From contig CM059564.1 in assembly GCA_030386875.1 (NCBI GenBank), forward strand, positions 63,655,936 to 63,719,935: 64,000 bases of DNA, read 5' to 3'. Origin of the DNA: Morinoia aosen (lineage: Eukaryota; Arthropoda; Malacostraca; Amphipoda; Talitridae). This document shows, piece after piece, positions 11,113 to 21,323 of the stretch. Position numbers and translations under genes: made by a program. Within the stretch, counting starts at the first letter, position 1. Each line of letters starts with the position of its first letter. The notes under the pieces were generated by a model that ran no database searches, was not told the origin of the DNA, and saw only the letters and a list, made by a program, of their open reading frames with translations.

Positions 11113-11329
11113 ATGAACATCGACAAGAAAAATGTGAAAAAATTCTGTGGCATACAGTTTTCTGACAATAGTCATGAAGTCGTGCCTCGAGAGTGGCTCA
11201 AGAAAAAAATGACGAAGTGTCTCTGGCCAAAAAATAATGATGTTCAAGAAGTAAGACTGCGCGCACCTGGAGGACTTGCAGCAGATGACAGCTGGGAACT
11301 TATCCCAATTAAACTACTGAGACATTCAA
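11113..11329 (+). CDS. exon 1 of DUF4806-type gene
   Basis: Starts at ATG 11113 and ends at CA-A followed by the donor GTAAGT (11330), leaving one base of a codon. Encodes residues 1-72, including FCGIQFSD, VVPREWL, CLWP and the ELIPIKLLRHS block. The family's segment normally continues into a second exon exactly here. Confidence 0.85.
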
Positions 11330-14300
11330 GTAAGTTGTGTTCAATCATTTTTTTGCACATTCATAGACCTGAGGGATTTTTATATTTATGGAATGCCAAT
11401 TTTAAAATTATACCACTGACGTTATGCATAATTTAACTATCCCATGGGTTATGAGTAAAGTTCTAAAAAACATGTTTTTCATGTTTTTGGTTTCCATTCT
11501 AATGAAAAATGTTTTTTATCTGTTTTTGTTTGTTTTTCATCAGTTTTTGTTGTTTTATTTGTTTTTTCATTGGGGTTTATCAAATAAATTAATAACTGTG
11601 CATAATTCTGAACGAATAAACAAATAACAACTAATGTATTATTATTGAAATACCTCAGTGATATTATTTATTATCAATGAAAGAAAGAAAAAGGCAAGAA
11701 AAAAGGAAAGAAAAAAAGAAGGAAAAAAAAGCCTGTAGGTAAACTACAGGACACAGTTGCAATGACTTTGACAAAAACTTTGGAATTGGCCCTTGAGGTG
11801 ACTCAAGTCATTCACATAAAAACCTGTAGGGGCCCCAAGATTCTAAACTTACCAATCATCTTGCCCATAAACCTCTTAAAATGTCAACTATTATTCATAA
11901 TCTTGTCAGAATTTTGTTGTGTCAGAAGGTGAGCGGCAACTGGGGCAGGCCGTCAGGTCTATCAGGAGCAGGCTCTTCAAACGCTTTGAGTATTTAGTAC
12001 ACACATTAGTGTTTATCAGAGAAAATATAACTCGTTTTATTTCACAGAAACGTTTGCTGGATGTGAGAAGAAGCTGTATGCAGCTTCAGAAACTGACGGA
12101 TTCACTAGCACAGACTGCGCTTCATCTACAGAGGAGATTCGCAGTAGAATACGTACACCGTCACCGCTTCTTCCTCGCTGCAATGCCATGCCGTCTGAAA
12201 AGAGGTAACAGCTAGCTACCTATATATTTTGCATGGATTATATCAATGTACATTAGTTGCATTTTTATCTGCATAATCATTGGTAATCATGCTTGAAATT
12301 ATTAGGGGTCCCCGCTATGAACCATTTAGATTTTGCCTGATTTTTTAGGTTCTTCTGTTTGGGTTTGGCTGTTTTTTATTGTTTGTTTATCCGTCTGTCA
12401 AATGTAACGCTCTTTTTTATTAATTCACTCCACAGTTGTACTCTGGTCTTATCGACAGTTTTAATCGATGTGTCTTGACATTACCAACAGGGTGATTGTA
12501 GCTGATTTTTCTGTCCATAATTTTGATTTAACTACATCAAAAATAATATCAATTAATTGTGCCTCATCTTGGCTGTGTGAAACAATTTCCAAATTTGAGT
12601 TAGCCCTATTCTCACCCCCAAAAATTTATATTCCCCAGTTTTGCTATGATTTTGCCGTAAGTGGTATAAATCAATTTATCCTCTCAATTTCTAAAAATGA
12701 ATGGTGACAATTTATGAATTTGACCATCCCTTACTCTTAAATTTTGAATGGTAACTCATCTCCCTACCCATCCATAATTAAAAAAATAGTTTTGCGTTCT
12801 TCTACTTTGTGTAATTTTACTCCTATTTCATCAATAAAGATAGTAATGATTTCTCTTGCTATTCCAAATATGGAAACTGTAGTTGCAATTTGAATTTTGG
12901 ATTTATATTGACATGTCAACATTTCTATGCTCACCATTTTAACTTCAAACTATTCCAGTTCCACGTGACATGAAACCCATCTGCAGTTTCAGTTGACTGC
13001 GGGTCTAGTTATCCCGTGTTTCAACTAAAATACAAATGCTATACGTGACTTTTAATGTCGATATGTTTGAGCAGGTGTAAAAAGGCTCTTGATGGCCAGG
13101 AATTATCAGTTGAGTTGTCACAACTGAAACAAGTTCAGGAAGAAAATTCTAAGAAATTGGACAAGATTCTTTTCATGCTTCATCTGGAAAAATTGTCCCA
13201 AGCAGCTGCGAAGGAGCACTTATCACGTAGCACAGGGCTACCTCCACCAGCTGAGACTCTAGATCAACTGGACGTCCTACTTCAGACTCCAACACTCGTA
13301 AGTTAATTGATTTGAAAAACAGTTCCTGAAGTATGAGATATGATCATACCACAATTTACTCTAAATCACTTCCAGATCTGTATTGTGCACGGTGAACTCG
13401 AAACATATTTCTTCTGTGCAGGGTGTCTACTAGCTAGTAAAGTAGTATAAAGTTGTCACGAGAAGGCTGTCTGCCTCGTCTCTCATTAATTTACACTAAT
13501 GAGAAGACCAATGCTCGCTTGAGGGGTTGGCATACCTCAATGAAATGCACAGGAAACACAAGGAAAATTTATGGGCAAGCCCAAACAAATCAACACTACT
13601 ACAAAATGTGTATACTAAAATTGGGCAGTACTCACCGATGTACGTGGAACTCGACTTACTCAATGCGCGTTTTCCAGAGCGCATCAATTATGATGAGGGC
13701 TGCTTGCTACTAAATTTGGGGGGGAATTTTATACACGTGAAAATTCACTTAATTTATAATTTTACGGCAATACATCATACAGAATACCGATAAGCACACG
13801 CAATGTACGGCATTAGAACTGGTGTAGATTGAGTAACGGAATTCTAGAAATTTCATGTGTTAACAGCTTACATAACAGAATGACAATAAATGCTACCGCT
13901 GGCCAGCTTCCCCATATATTGCTCCTACATAAAATGCCACAAATGAGGCCTGCCAACATTTGCGTTCCCGCAGCACAGAAGGTGGTCTCACTTCAAACCA
14001 CAGAATTGTTCTTTTACAAACAGCTTCAGTTCAAATTTCTGTCTTGTGCACAGTACACAGAAAGTCTGTTGCGAAATGCTGATCCCGGCACTCCCGAGAA
14101 TCTTCTTGCCTTGTAGTACGTTTATCCAGTTAATCCAGTTTATCCAGTTTACCTTCCCACCTGAAATTTGAATTATGACTTGTTACTCATTATAGCGTCA
14201 ATCACGTTTCCTCAAATATATTCATCTTTCATTCAATAAAGGGGCATTAATTTTGTATTACATCTACCTCACTCATATTCACAATATTTTCTTGCCATAT

Positions 14301-17300
14301 TTAATTGAACGGCGCAAATTTATCATCATATGTATACATCCTTTTAACAGCATATATCGCGAATGAGTAACATGAGTCTTACCCGGCCCATCGACGTTTA
14401 AACTTTCTTATAACTTTCTACATCTCATCCACAGTGGTCTTGTGTGAGATTTCTTCTCTGCAAAAATGGAAAGAGAAAATTTTGGATTAGCAAATTCCCC
14501 AAAAACGATTTTACCAAATTAACTACGTATTGCTCATTTTTTTTTTTTTTTAATTATATTTCCAGTATTGCACTTGATAAAAGAAACGCACTTCTCACGA
14601 CGCTCGTCGACGCAGACTGAATTCACTCCCTCAGTAATGACGCTGTGCTCAAGAGCGCGGTTCTCTCCTTTTCCGTATCGACCAATCGACTTTTGAAAGG
14701 GTATTCAGGGTCGTTTGTATTGGCTTAGAGTCTTTCGGCGTGAACTTCTGACTCCGCCCTTATGAGGTTTCCCGGGATTCTCGCTGAGAGCCGTTGGCCC
14801 TTCTACATCTTTCCCCTGTATTTTTTTTTTTGACAACACTTCTCGTGGAAACTGTATCGCTCTAAGGGTTCTCATGCTCAAGTGTTTGGACCCTTAAATC
14901 TGTCGACCACGGTGTTTGCAGTTTCGAGGCCTGTGCAATTAACCCTCACAACAGGCGGTTCTGCCGAGGCCTAGAGGACTGCTTACACCGTCAAATTCTT
15001 GATAGCGTAATCTACCCACCTCGCCTGAAACAACACACATCTAATGGTCGCCTACCCCTAACATTTATTTTAACCAAACATTTGGTGAAGAGACCCCTTC
15101 TGTGCCGCTGGGATTTGCAAAGACATTTTACCGAACAAAATTTTAGGTAAGCATTGAGTGAGCACCAAAATTTATAACACACAATTACAAAAAAGGACAT
15201 AAATTAGTTAAATTTCCAAAATTAAATCTTTCCCAACAAAGTAGTAAAAAGTAGTAAAATTTAGAAAGTAGTATAAACTAGTTAAATTTTCCTCAGGGTA
15301 GTAAAAAAATTGTTGAGTGTTAAGTGGAATAATTCTCTGAAATTTTAAAGTAATGTTACATATTTATATAGCGTATAAAGATTTTTTTGACTTTATTTTT
15401 CCCATAATCAGAAATTTGCCTTGATTTATGGGAAACATTCCTGTAGAGTGGGGTATAATTTTAGGATTGGAGCACACAAAATAGGAGAAAGTTTCAAAAT
15501 TTTTGCGAACAGTCAAAACAGTTCACTTTTTCTTCTCATTCCGTCTGAACTGAAAGTTATCTAGTTGTTTTATGATGGAAGTTTCATTTGAGCCATTTTA
15601 TCATTAACATATTATTGAGGTAAAACAATAAAATGGCTCTCGCTTTGATGTGGTAATCGAGGTTTCATAAATCGTATGAAAATAAATTTAAAACATGTAA
15701 TACCAGTGGCGATGCATTGTTGAAAACACTTCTATTATTGCGCACTTTCATTGAGATACAAGCTTAGGAACATGAAATAGCAGGGATTAGTATTGAAATT
15801 AAATAAGGATTTAAAAATTGTGCATTTATGATTATGAGGTCGACCTTTAACATCTTTTATTTTTACGTATCAAATATGCATTATACGATCTCAAGGATAA
15901 ATGAAATAGCATAGCTACATATTTTCTTGTGGAAGCATATCAAGTGGCTTAGATTTAAATATGTTTGTCAAGTAAAATAATTCATATCTTATATTACAAA
16001 TTACAATGCTTTTAAATGTAAAACATCTTGTGAACTTTTTCTTTTAAATTTTATGAATAAACATAACAACTAGCCAAAATTTTCAAATAGGTAGTTGCAC
16101 TTATCACTAAATAACTATTACATTTTATTGAATTTTATCTTTAGTGGATGCAGTTGCCCGTAAGATATATAGCATAGTTGGCATAATTGTTCTTTTTGTG
16201 CACTTGATACTCAAAACTTAAAGTATTTTATTCCCAAACGTAAGAAAAGAAATAAAATTATTTACAATTAGCTTTCCCCTCAGGGGGATGCAACTATTTT
16301 ATCTATGGGAATTAGCGCTCCCAGGGGAAAAATGTGACGGCCTGAGCTGCAAGTTAGGTAGGCCTTCTTTCTGTTGAAATAAAATGTTTTTTGTTAGCTT
16401 AAGAACCACCATTTTCGGTTCACTACTGTCCTGGTATTCAGCACCTCCGACTTTCTTCTTCAACTTTCATCATATTTCATGAACTTCTTTCTCATCTTAC
16501 TGTTTCTGTGCCCTTTCTGCATAGATTCCACGTTCCCTTTACTCCATATTAAATGGTGCCTTCTTCCTTCCTCTCTTTGGATCGCATTTGTTTCTGCGGG
16601 TAGGAAGGCTAAAACTAACGACTAATCTAATCTTTTTTGAACCTTTTGTATTGCGTATATTATTGACTCAAATTACTAATGATAGGCCGATTACTTACAT
16701 CTAGACATTTGGACAACATTCATTGTGTAAAAAAAGGTAGTAATTTTCTTTGCCGTTGCTGGTAGTAAAAAGTAGTAACATTTGGAAATGAAATATCAGT
16801 AGTCACCTTGCTATATATTGATTGACAGATTAAATAGATTAGTGTTTTTAATTGTTTGTGATAAAGTTTCAAAATGTACTACTTTGATTCATGTCATTTG
16901 AACTATATGCCACATCACAATAAATTACATTATTTTAATCTTTATACCACTCATTGTTACTTGGTATCATTCTGAATAGAAATTTAGTCTTTCACATACA
17001 GTCAATGTAGTAATGTCATTCATTTATGATAACATGTAGTGCCGCGAATTTTAGTTTGAATTTTCTGTCTTTCTGAATGTTTTTAATTTCCTTATGAACT
17101 ATCTTCACTATTTCCTACTACATCACGTAATATTTTAATGGATAACTTTTCAGATGTAAATATTTCAGAAACCAACTCAATCATGTTTTTTATTTTCAGC
17201 TTGATGCTCTGAAGGAACTTCAAGGCAGGTCATGCAGTGACACAGTTTGCCGCATTATTCGAAGGCTTATGTCAAAACAACTGGCGCTATCCTTCAGCTG

Positions 17301-18747
17301 GACAGGACTGGGACCTTCCAGAAAGCCTACAAAAATCAGCTTCAGAGATCATCAAGCTGGGAAATTATGTTATGGTATGACTATAGGTCATTTATGTAAT
17401 CTTCTAAATGTTTTAATTTTGAAACATTTGCTGTGAAACTGACCTAAATGTCCCTTAATTCCTTCAACATTGTATTTAAGACTTTCTACGATACCAATTT
17501 TTTGAGCATGAAAAGCAAAATAAAATTTCATTACCTCCCATTTCAAAAAGAGCTAGAGGAGATTTTATCTGATAATGTCAATTTTACCATTGCTTCAAAA
17601 CTATTCCCCAAAGGGACTTGAGCTTTCAATTTTTTTGCGAGGTCTTCAGGAATACCAGGTTCCTGGGTTCTCCGACAGGGCCCAGTACTGCGAGCCTTGC
17701 AGTATAGGTGTTGACTTGCAGCTGGATTGTTCTCTTTCAGTTGGGTAGGCTTTTTAAGTTTTCTCCACTGTGTCACGTACATTACATCTTTGAATTGTAG
17801 CTTCTTTACAAGCCCCTGGCTTAGGATACGTTTCTATCTTGGTTCCGTTTAGATAATTAGGCCTATGCCTTGCTCCTTCAAGAACCCAACTTTATTATTA
17901 TTATTATTGTTATTATTATTATTATAATAATAATTATTATTATTATTCTCTCAGTTTGAGCCTCCCTAACCAAATCAAGAGAAGGAATAATGAAGACCAT
18001 CTAGTATGTAAAAGTATAAGGGGATTCTATCCACGAGATGTGCCTCGCACAGAACATCCTTGAATGTCAACATGTATGTGTTACCAAACAGGATACCAAG
18101 CGCATAGAAATAGCCAGTTAAGAAGGAAGTTCAAACAAGAAAAAAGTTCAAGAAGAAAGTAGTCAGGGCTGAATGAAATATAGCAATGATTTTTATGTTC
18201 ATTTAGACTGTCCGAAGTCTTACAAAATCTCAATTTTAATTTCAACAGATGCCTGGAAATTCTGCTACCCTCCTCTGACTTTCAAGGACTTCAGCGCTAC
18301 AGTGGCGACAGTTCTGAAATCGGTTCCAGACTGGGATGGTGGCCGCTCACGCTCCGCTGCATTGGCTTGCATAACGTGAGTTTTGATGTTCTCAACTAGA
18401 ATAGAAAATATCGTGACTACTAATCGACTTTGAAACGTCAAAAGGAAAGTAAAACTAGATTTTACCATTTATCAAAATGAGACGTAACGTATGTAAGTTT
18501 TTCTAGTGATGGTAAAGCTCTCAAAATTTTAGGATTCTAAGTCGCAACCTTTTTTAGTGCAGGAAATGCGCAGAACGCAGCAGAAGCATCAGCTGGACCT
18601 TCAACTGACACTATGATGAGCTGCGCACAGAACGCAGCAGAAGCATCAGCTGGACCTTCAACTGACACTATGATGAACTGCGCGCAGAACGCAGCAGAAG
18701 CATCAGCTGGATCTTCAACTGAAACCTTCAACAAGCTGCCCGTCTGA
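11113..18747 (+). CDS. DUF4806-type transposon accessory protein, six exons
   Basis: Joining exons 11113-11329, 12048-12204, 13075-13297, 17200-17374, 18249-18375 and 18558-18747 gives 1089 nt: 362 codons plus TGA, with every junction in phase. Residues 1-125 carry the N-terminal segment that accompanies these transposases (HEVVPREWLKKKMTKCLWP, then a TFAGCEKKL stretch). Residues 125-199 include a predicted coiled coil (QLKQVQEENSKKLDKILFML). Residues about 185-298 are DUF4806-like (LDALKELQGRSCSDTVCRII, then RRLMSKQLALSFSWTG). Residues 300-362 are a 19-residue repeat tail. Many animal tnp2-like elements carry such a protein; by analogy to maize TnpA it may bind subterminal repeats, which is inference. 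The start ATG is 43 bases after the transposase stop. Intron 3 (3.9 kb) holds a SINE-like copy. No lesion was found, unlike the transposase. Confidence 0.85.
12048..12204 (+). CDS. exon 2 of DUF4806-type gene
   Basis: Acceptor TTTTATTTCACAG ends at 12047 and donor AG/GTAACA is at 12205. Read in the phase set by exon 1 it encodes K-TFAGCEKKLYAASETDG and so on to NAMPSEK, a frame without its own ATG. It leaves two bases for exon 3. The overlapping 98-codon frame from 11919 is out of phase and is a shadow. Confidence 0.8.
12868..13041 (+). repeat. internal transposon repeat, copy 1
   Basis: A diverged repeat with landmarks ACTGTAGTTGCAATTTGAAT, CATCTGCAGT, TTGACTGCGGGTCTAGTT and a final AAATGCT. 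The same words in the same order occur at about 19000-19169. This copy occupies the end of intron 2. Confidence 0.6.
13075..13297 (+). CDS. exon 3 of DUF4806-type gene
   Basis: Acceptor GTTTGAGCAG ends at 13074 and donor CTC/GTAAGT at 13298. It encodes CKKALDGQELSVELSQLKQ, a heptad-like coiled coil, then the linker PPPAETLDQLDVLLQTPTL. It ends in phase 0. Confidence 0.85.
13298..17199 (+). other. intron 3 of DUF4806-type gene
   Basis: A 3.9-kb intron bounded by GTAAGT and TTTTTTATTTTCAG. It contains a SINE-like copy (16276-16633) and several GTAGTAAAAAGTAGTAA words near 15240 and 16760 that suggest further old insertions. Open frames at 13453-14116 have no recognised similarity and no splice context that I would support. 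Confidence 0.7.
16276..16633 (+). mobile_element. SINE-like element in intron 3
   Basis: Begins CCCCTCAGGGGGATGCAACT, keeps the core GGAATTAGCGCTCCC and ends GGTAGGAAGGCTAAAACTAA with a CTAAT-type tail. It belongs with the copies at 4334, 5824 and 23928. The flanks do not show a clear target-site duplication, so the end is approximate. It lies in sense orientation within the host transposon's gene. Confidence 0.85.
17200..17374 (+). CDS. exon 4 of DUF4806-type gene (domain core)
   Basis: Acceptor TTTTTTATTTTCAG ends at 17199 and donor ATG/GTATGA begins at 17375. It encodes LDALKELQGRSCSDTVCRII followed by RRLMSKQLALSFSWTG, the most recognisable part of the DUF4806 domain, and leaves one base. 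No ATG opens this frame, so it is easily missed. Confidence 0.85.
17891..18070 (-). mobile_element. reversed SINE-like 3' fragment with (TAA)n tail
   Basis: On the - strand this reads ...CATACTAGATGGTCTTCATTATTCCTTC...GGTTAGGGAGGCTCAAACTG and then an AAT/TAA run, matching the family's 3' third and tail. On the + strand the tail is the ATT/TTA microsatellite at 17891-17947. The 5' part is missing or unrecognisable. It lies antisense in intron 4 and is the only reversed family member found in the window. Confidence 0.65.
18249..18375 (+). CDS. exon 5 of DUF4806-type gene
   Basis: Acceptor TTTTAATTTCAACAG ends at 18248 and donor AC/GTGAGT begins at 18376. In phase it encodes D-AWKFCYPPLTFKDFSATVA and so on to ALACIT, the distal part of the DUF4806 region, leaving two bases for the last exon. 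Confidence 0.75.
18558..18747 (+). CDS. exon 6 of DUF4806-type gene, repeat tail
   Basis: Acceptor CAACCTTTTTTAG ends at 18557. In phase it encodes A-G followed by three copies of NAAEASAGPSTDTMM-type repeats and ends NKLPV with TGA at 18745-18747. The phase fits only the first AG of the two nearby. Confidence 0.75.
18564..18726 (+). repeat. 57-bp coding tandem repeat, three units
   Basis: Units of 57 bp, such as the one reading CAGAACGCAGCAGAAGCATC then AGCTGGACCTTCAACTGACA, repeat three times with few substitutions; the last unit is slightly short. As 57 is a multiple of three, each unit adds 19 residues without changing frame. Confidence 0.85.
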
Positions 18748-18825
18748 TGATTCCGCTACATCTTGGCTACACCTCCCCTCTTCTAATAATTATAAGTATT
18801 CTAGTTATGCCAACAGGTAAAGAGG

Positions 18826-18831
18826 AATAAA
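18826..18831 (+). terminator. polyadenylation signal AATAAA
   Basis: AATAAA lies about 80 bases after the DUF4806 gene stop codon, and no AATAAA is present between the two transposon genes. This supports a shared 3' end after the second gene. Confidence 0.5.
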
Positions 18832-18999
18832 ATGTTTATGTTGCTTAAGTGATCGTTACATGTATTGTACGAGTTCCGATTCATTATTATGCAAAGAGTT
18901 CCTGTTCATTATTATTCATTCATCATTACGGATAACCATCTAGGTTTCGGCTAATTTCTTCATTTTTGGTTAGATTGATGTGAAACTCGTTTTATAGAC

Positions 19000-19169
19000 A
19001 TGGTGACTGTAGTTGCAATGTGAATTTCGTATTAAAAAACACGATTTTTATGTTCAAAATTTTTTTGAGCCACAAGCTATTCCATTTTCACTAAAAATTT
19101 GACCCATCTGCAGTCCCACTTGACTGCGCGTCTAGTTTTTTCGCTATGCCTGAAACTTTACTAATGCTT
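19000..19169 (+). repeat. internal transposon repeat, copy 2
   Basis: Landmarks GACTGTAGTTGCAATGTGAA, CATCTGCAGT, TTGACTGCGCGTCTAGTT and TAATGCT match copy 1 at about 12868-13041. It lies 3' of the DUF4806 gene. It may be an older nested element or a duplicated regulatory segment. Confidence 0.6.
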
Positions 19170-20071
19170 TTCGCCGAATGCATGTTGAAAAGGATTATCT
19201 TGTTATGGTTCCCCTCACATGAGGTAACCATGTAGTAATCGGACATGACCCATAAGAAGTGGTCGTAGAGAAGTGGGGTTCAAATTTCTTGACGTATCTT
19301 ATGTTATACATTAATTATTTGTCTGTCCGTCAGTAACCCTATATTTTATAATTTCGGCCACAGTTTTGAGTTGATATCGTCGAAAGTAGTATCATTCGCT
19401 TGGTTTCGTCAATGTCAATAAATGAACTGTTGCCGACCTTAGAAATTCGAATTAGGGACACCCTATAATTACTTTTTGATGTATTTTAGATTTCTAATTT
19501 AGCCTTCATTCCTGAGAATTTTCGAATGATATATCACTAGATTCGTCTCGACATTGAAGATAAATGCTAAAGTTTTTCATTTTTTGAATTTCAAGTTAAA
19601 AAACACCCGCACACTTTTTTTTAAATTTTTAATTGAATTGTGAGCTCGTTCATTGGTCACTCAACCGCGTTGTAATTAATTCATGATAGGCAAACTGTTC
19701 ACGTTACTTGAGTTTTTCTCTGCGGAAAGTATTTTTTGCTTTCATTGGTTTGTTTTGATTTAAATGCGATAATAACGTTTCTTTTTGCGATATTAACGAT
19801 TTGTTATGTTGTGTACTCATACAGTCCAGATCTTATTATTAATCCTAATCGGAATGTGTTTAGTTCTTTGTTCGTTACGGTTATTTGCAATTTCTTTGAT
19901 TATTTCGAAACCTTACTGGGTTTGGCTAATAAAAAATATTTTTTCTTCAACTCGTTCCAGCAAATATATACAATAAATATTTCAATTAAAAAATCTTTCA
20001 TTGACATTTGTTTTCAGAAGCTCTGAAGATTAGGAAATACCACTAAGAACAACTATAATCATCTAATGAAT
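19170..20071. other. transposon 3' region, no gene recognised
   Basis: AT-rich sequence with one 96-codon frame (19736-20026, +) of low-complexity hydrophobic translation that I do not support as a gene. Confidence 0.4.
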
Positions 20072-20253
20072 CATTAGCTGAATATAGTTGTTTTTAGTGG
20101 TGTATGGTAATGTTGACAGTTAAATAAAGTTGATCAGGGTAGGATATAGTTGTATCGTTAGCTGCTAACGATACAACTATATCCTACCATGATCAACTTT
20201 ATTTAACTGTTAACATTACCATACACCACTAAAAACAACTTTTTCAGCTAATA
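20072..20253. repeat. large palindrome near the right transposon end
   Basis: A near-perfect inverted repeat centred on T at 20163. The inner arms, 20087-20162 and 20164-20239, pair at 74 of 76 positions. Pairing continues with a 1-bp indel to ATTAGCTGAA and its complement. With a 1-base spacer it could extrude as a cruciform or form a long hairpin RNA. The arms contain the same ACAACTATA and CCTACCAT words as the subterminal repeats, so it probably arose by inverted duplication of subterminal sequence. Confidence 0.9.
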
Positions 20254-20516
20254 GAACTATACAACTATATTCTACCATAATCACAGTCGATTATGGTTGT
20301 GAATGGTGTTTCATACGGTTCACTATGGTTGAGCACGGTTGTGGAGCCAGACCCTGAAAGGTTGATATTGGTTTTTTATGGAAGGGTATTATAGTTGATC
20401 AGGGTCGAGAAAAGCGGACATATCCCTACCATAATGCACCCCATAAATAGTTGAATATGGAGGATATTTTGATAATAAACCACCGAAGATCTCGACCATA
20501 ATCATCGTTGCTGCAT
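20254..20516 (+). repeat. right subterminal repeat region
   Basis: Degenerate subterminal words in both orientations: CTACCATAATCAC, GTCGATTATGGTTGTGAATG, GATATTGGTTTTTTATGG, CTACCATAATGC and CGACCATAATCATCG. They match those inside the left end. Confidence 0.7.
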
Positions 20517-20535
20517 ACCATAATTTCTGACTGGG
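20517..20535 (-). repeat. right terminal inverted repeat of CACTA-like element
   Basis: ACCATAATTTCTGACTGGG; its reverse complement matches the left terminus at 17 of 19 bases. It is followed by AT, as the left end is preceded by AT. Confidence 0.8.
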
Positions 20536-20537
20536 AT

Positions 20538-21225
20538 GTGCCAACCGTGATCCCCATAACGTAAGTCAGCATTATTTCACCTAAATGTTTCATTTCCTAA
20601 GACTGGCTAGTATTATGATGAACCGATAATATCTAGAAATGTAATAAATAAATTATAAATATATAAAGGTTTCTGGAGAGAATAATATTCCATTTACACA
20701 TTCCAAACAGTCTTTTTTTAACGAATATTTTTTCACTTAAAAATGAGTTTTGGATTAGCAATTGCACATTTCTTCAGATGCTAAGCTTTATTCGCCAATC
20801 CCGTATTTTGGAGAGTAAACTTCGCCTTGAAAGTTATAATTTCTCGCAATTGTAGTTTCGATCCTCTGCAAGTCTTGGTGTACTCGTTTCCACATACTTT
20901 CGTCGCATATTGCGTTGTTTTGATTTGCACGGTTCATATTAGATTCTTAGCATTCTATGGTTCTGCGGTATATATTTCATACCAGTTCGTGAAGCAAGAG
21001 TGCGAAGCTAAACTCCCGTCCCCGAGATAATGCGATTCGTAAATTTTACGAGCAGAAGCTTCGCCAGTTTTAGTATTCCGTTTGGGATTGCATGGTTTTG
21101 TTTTGAAAAGATTCTCTCAACATTTATTTGCAAATAAACGTTGATGGTGCATCAATAAATAAATCAATTGAAGCACCCATAAAGCATGTGAAAGTATTCA
21201 TAATAAATGCAGCATGTGACACTAC
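20538..21225. other. no recognised gene
   Basis: Flank to the right of the CACTA-like element. Open frames are under 70 codons on the + strand and nothing was recognised. Confidence 0.4.
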
Positions 21226-21323
21226 GTAGGAGAGTGCCGCCAGGAGGTTGCAGAGCGTCGCAGCATTGATCCGTGCTTCTGACGGCAGGTGCTGTGTGGC
21301 GTCCACACAGCCACTGAGAAATT
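21226..21323 (-). CDS. candidate host exon, unknown protein
   Basis: On the - strand the acceptor CTCAGCTTCTCAG leads into a GC-rich 98-base stretch encoding EFLSGCVDATQHLPSEARIN then AATLCNLLAALSY, followed by GTAGTG, a weak donor. The enclosing frame (21124-21423) is open for 99 codons, but composition drops sharply outside this stretch, which is why I think only this part may be coding. The sequence has the look of a conserved helical repeat segment, but I cannot name a family. Confidence 0.25.

Larger units (their letters stand above)
7564..20535 (+). mobile_element. CACTA/EnSpm-like DNA transposon, about 13 kb
   Basis: The left end CCCAGTCGGAAATAATGGT (7564-7582) matches the reverse complement of the right end (20517-20535) at 17 of 19 positions. 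Both outer flanks read AT, compatible with a 2-bp target duplication but weak on its own. Inside each end lie many degenerate copies of TTATGGT, GGTCGATATTGG and ACCATAA in both orientations, the subterminal repeats expected of CACTA elements. The cargo is a tnp2-like transposase followed 43 bp later by a DUF4806-type gene on the same strand. Later insertions include a SINE-like copy at 16276 and a reversed fragment near 17.9 kb. The terminal bases are not the canonical CACTA, so the superfamily call rests mainly on the transposase. Confidence 0.85.

Noticed and set aside
11919-12215. 98-codon frame overlapping exon 2
   Set aside because: It is out of phase with exons 1 and 3; the correct phase gives the family-like KTFAGCEKKLYAASE sequence.
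13419-16810. Possible nested DNA transposon in intron 3 with ends CAGGGTGTCTAC and the complement of CAAGGTGACTAC
   Set aside because: The ends match only loosely and the flanking 8 bp do not agree, so no boundary can be defended.
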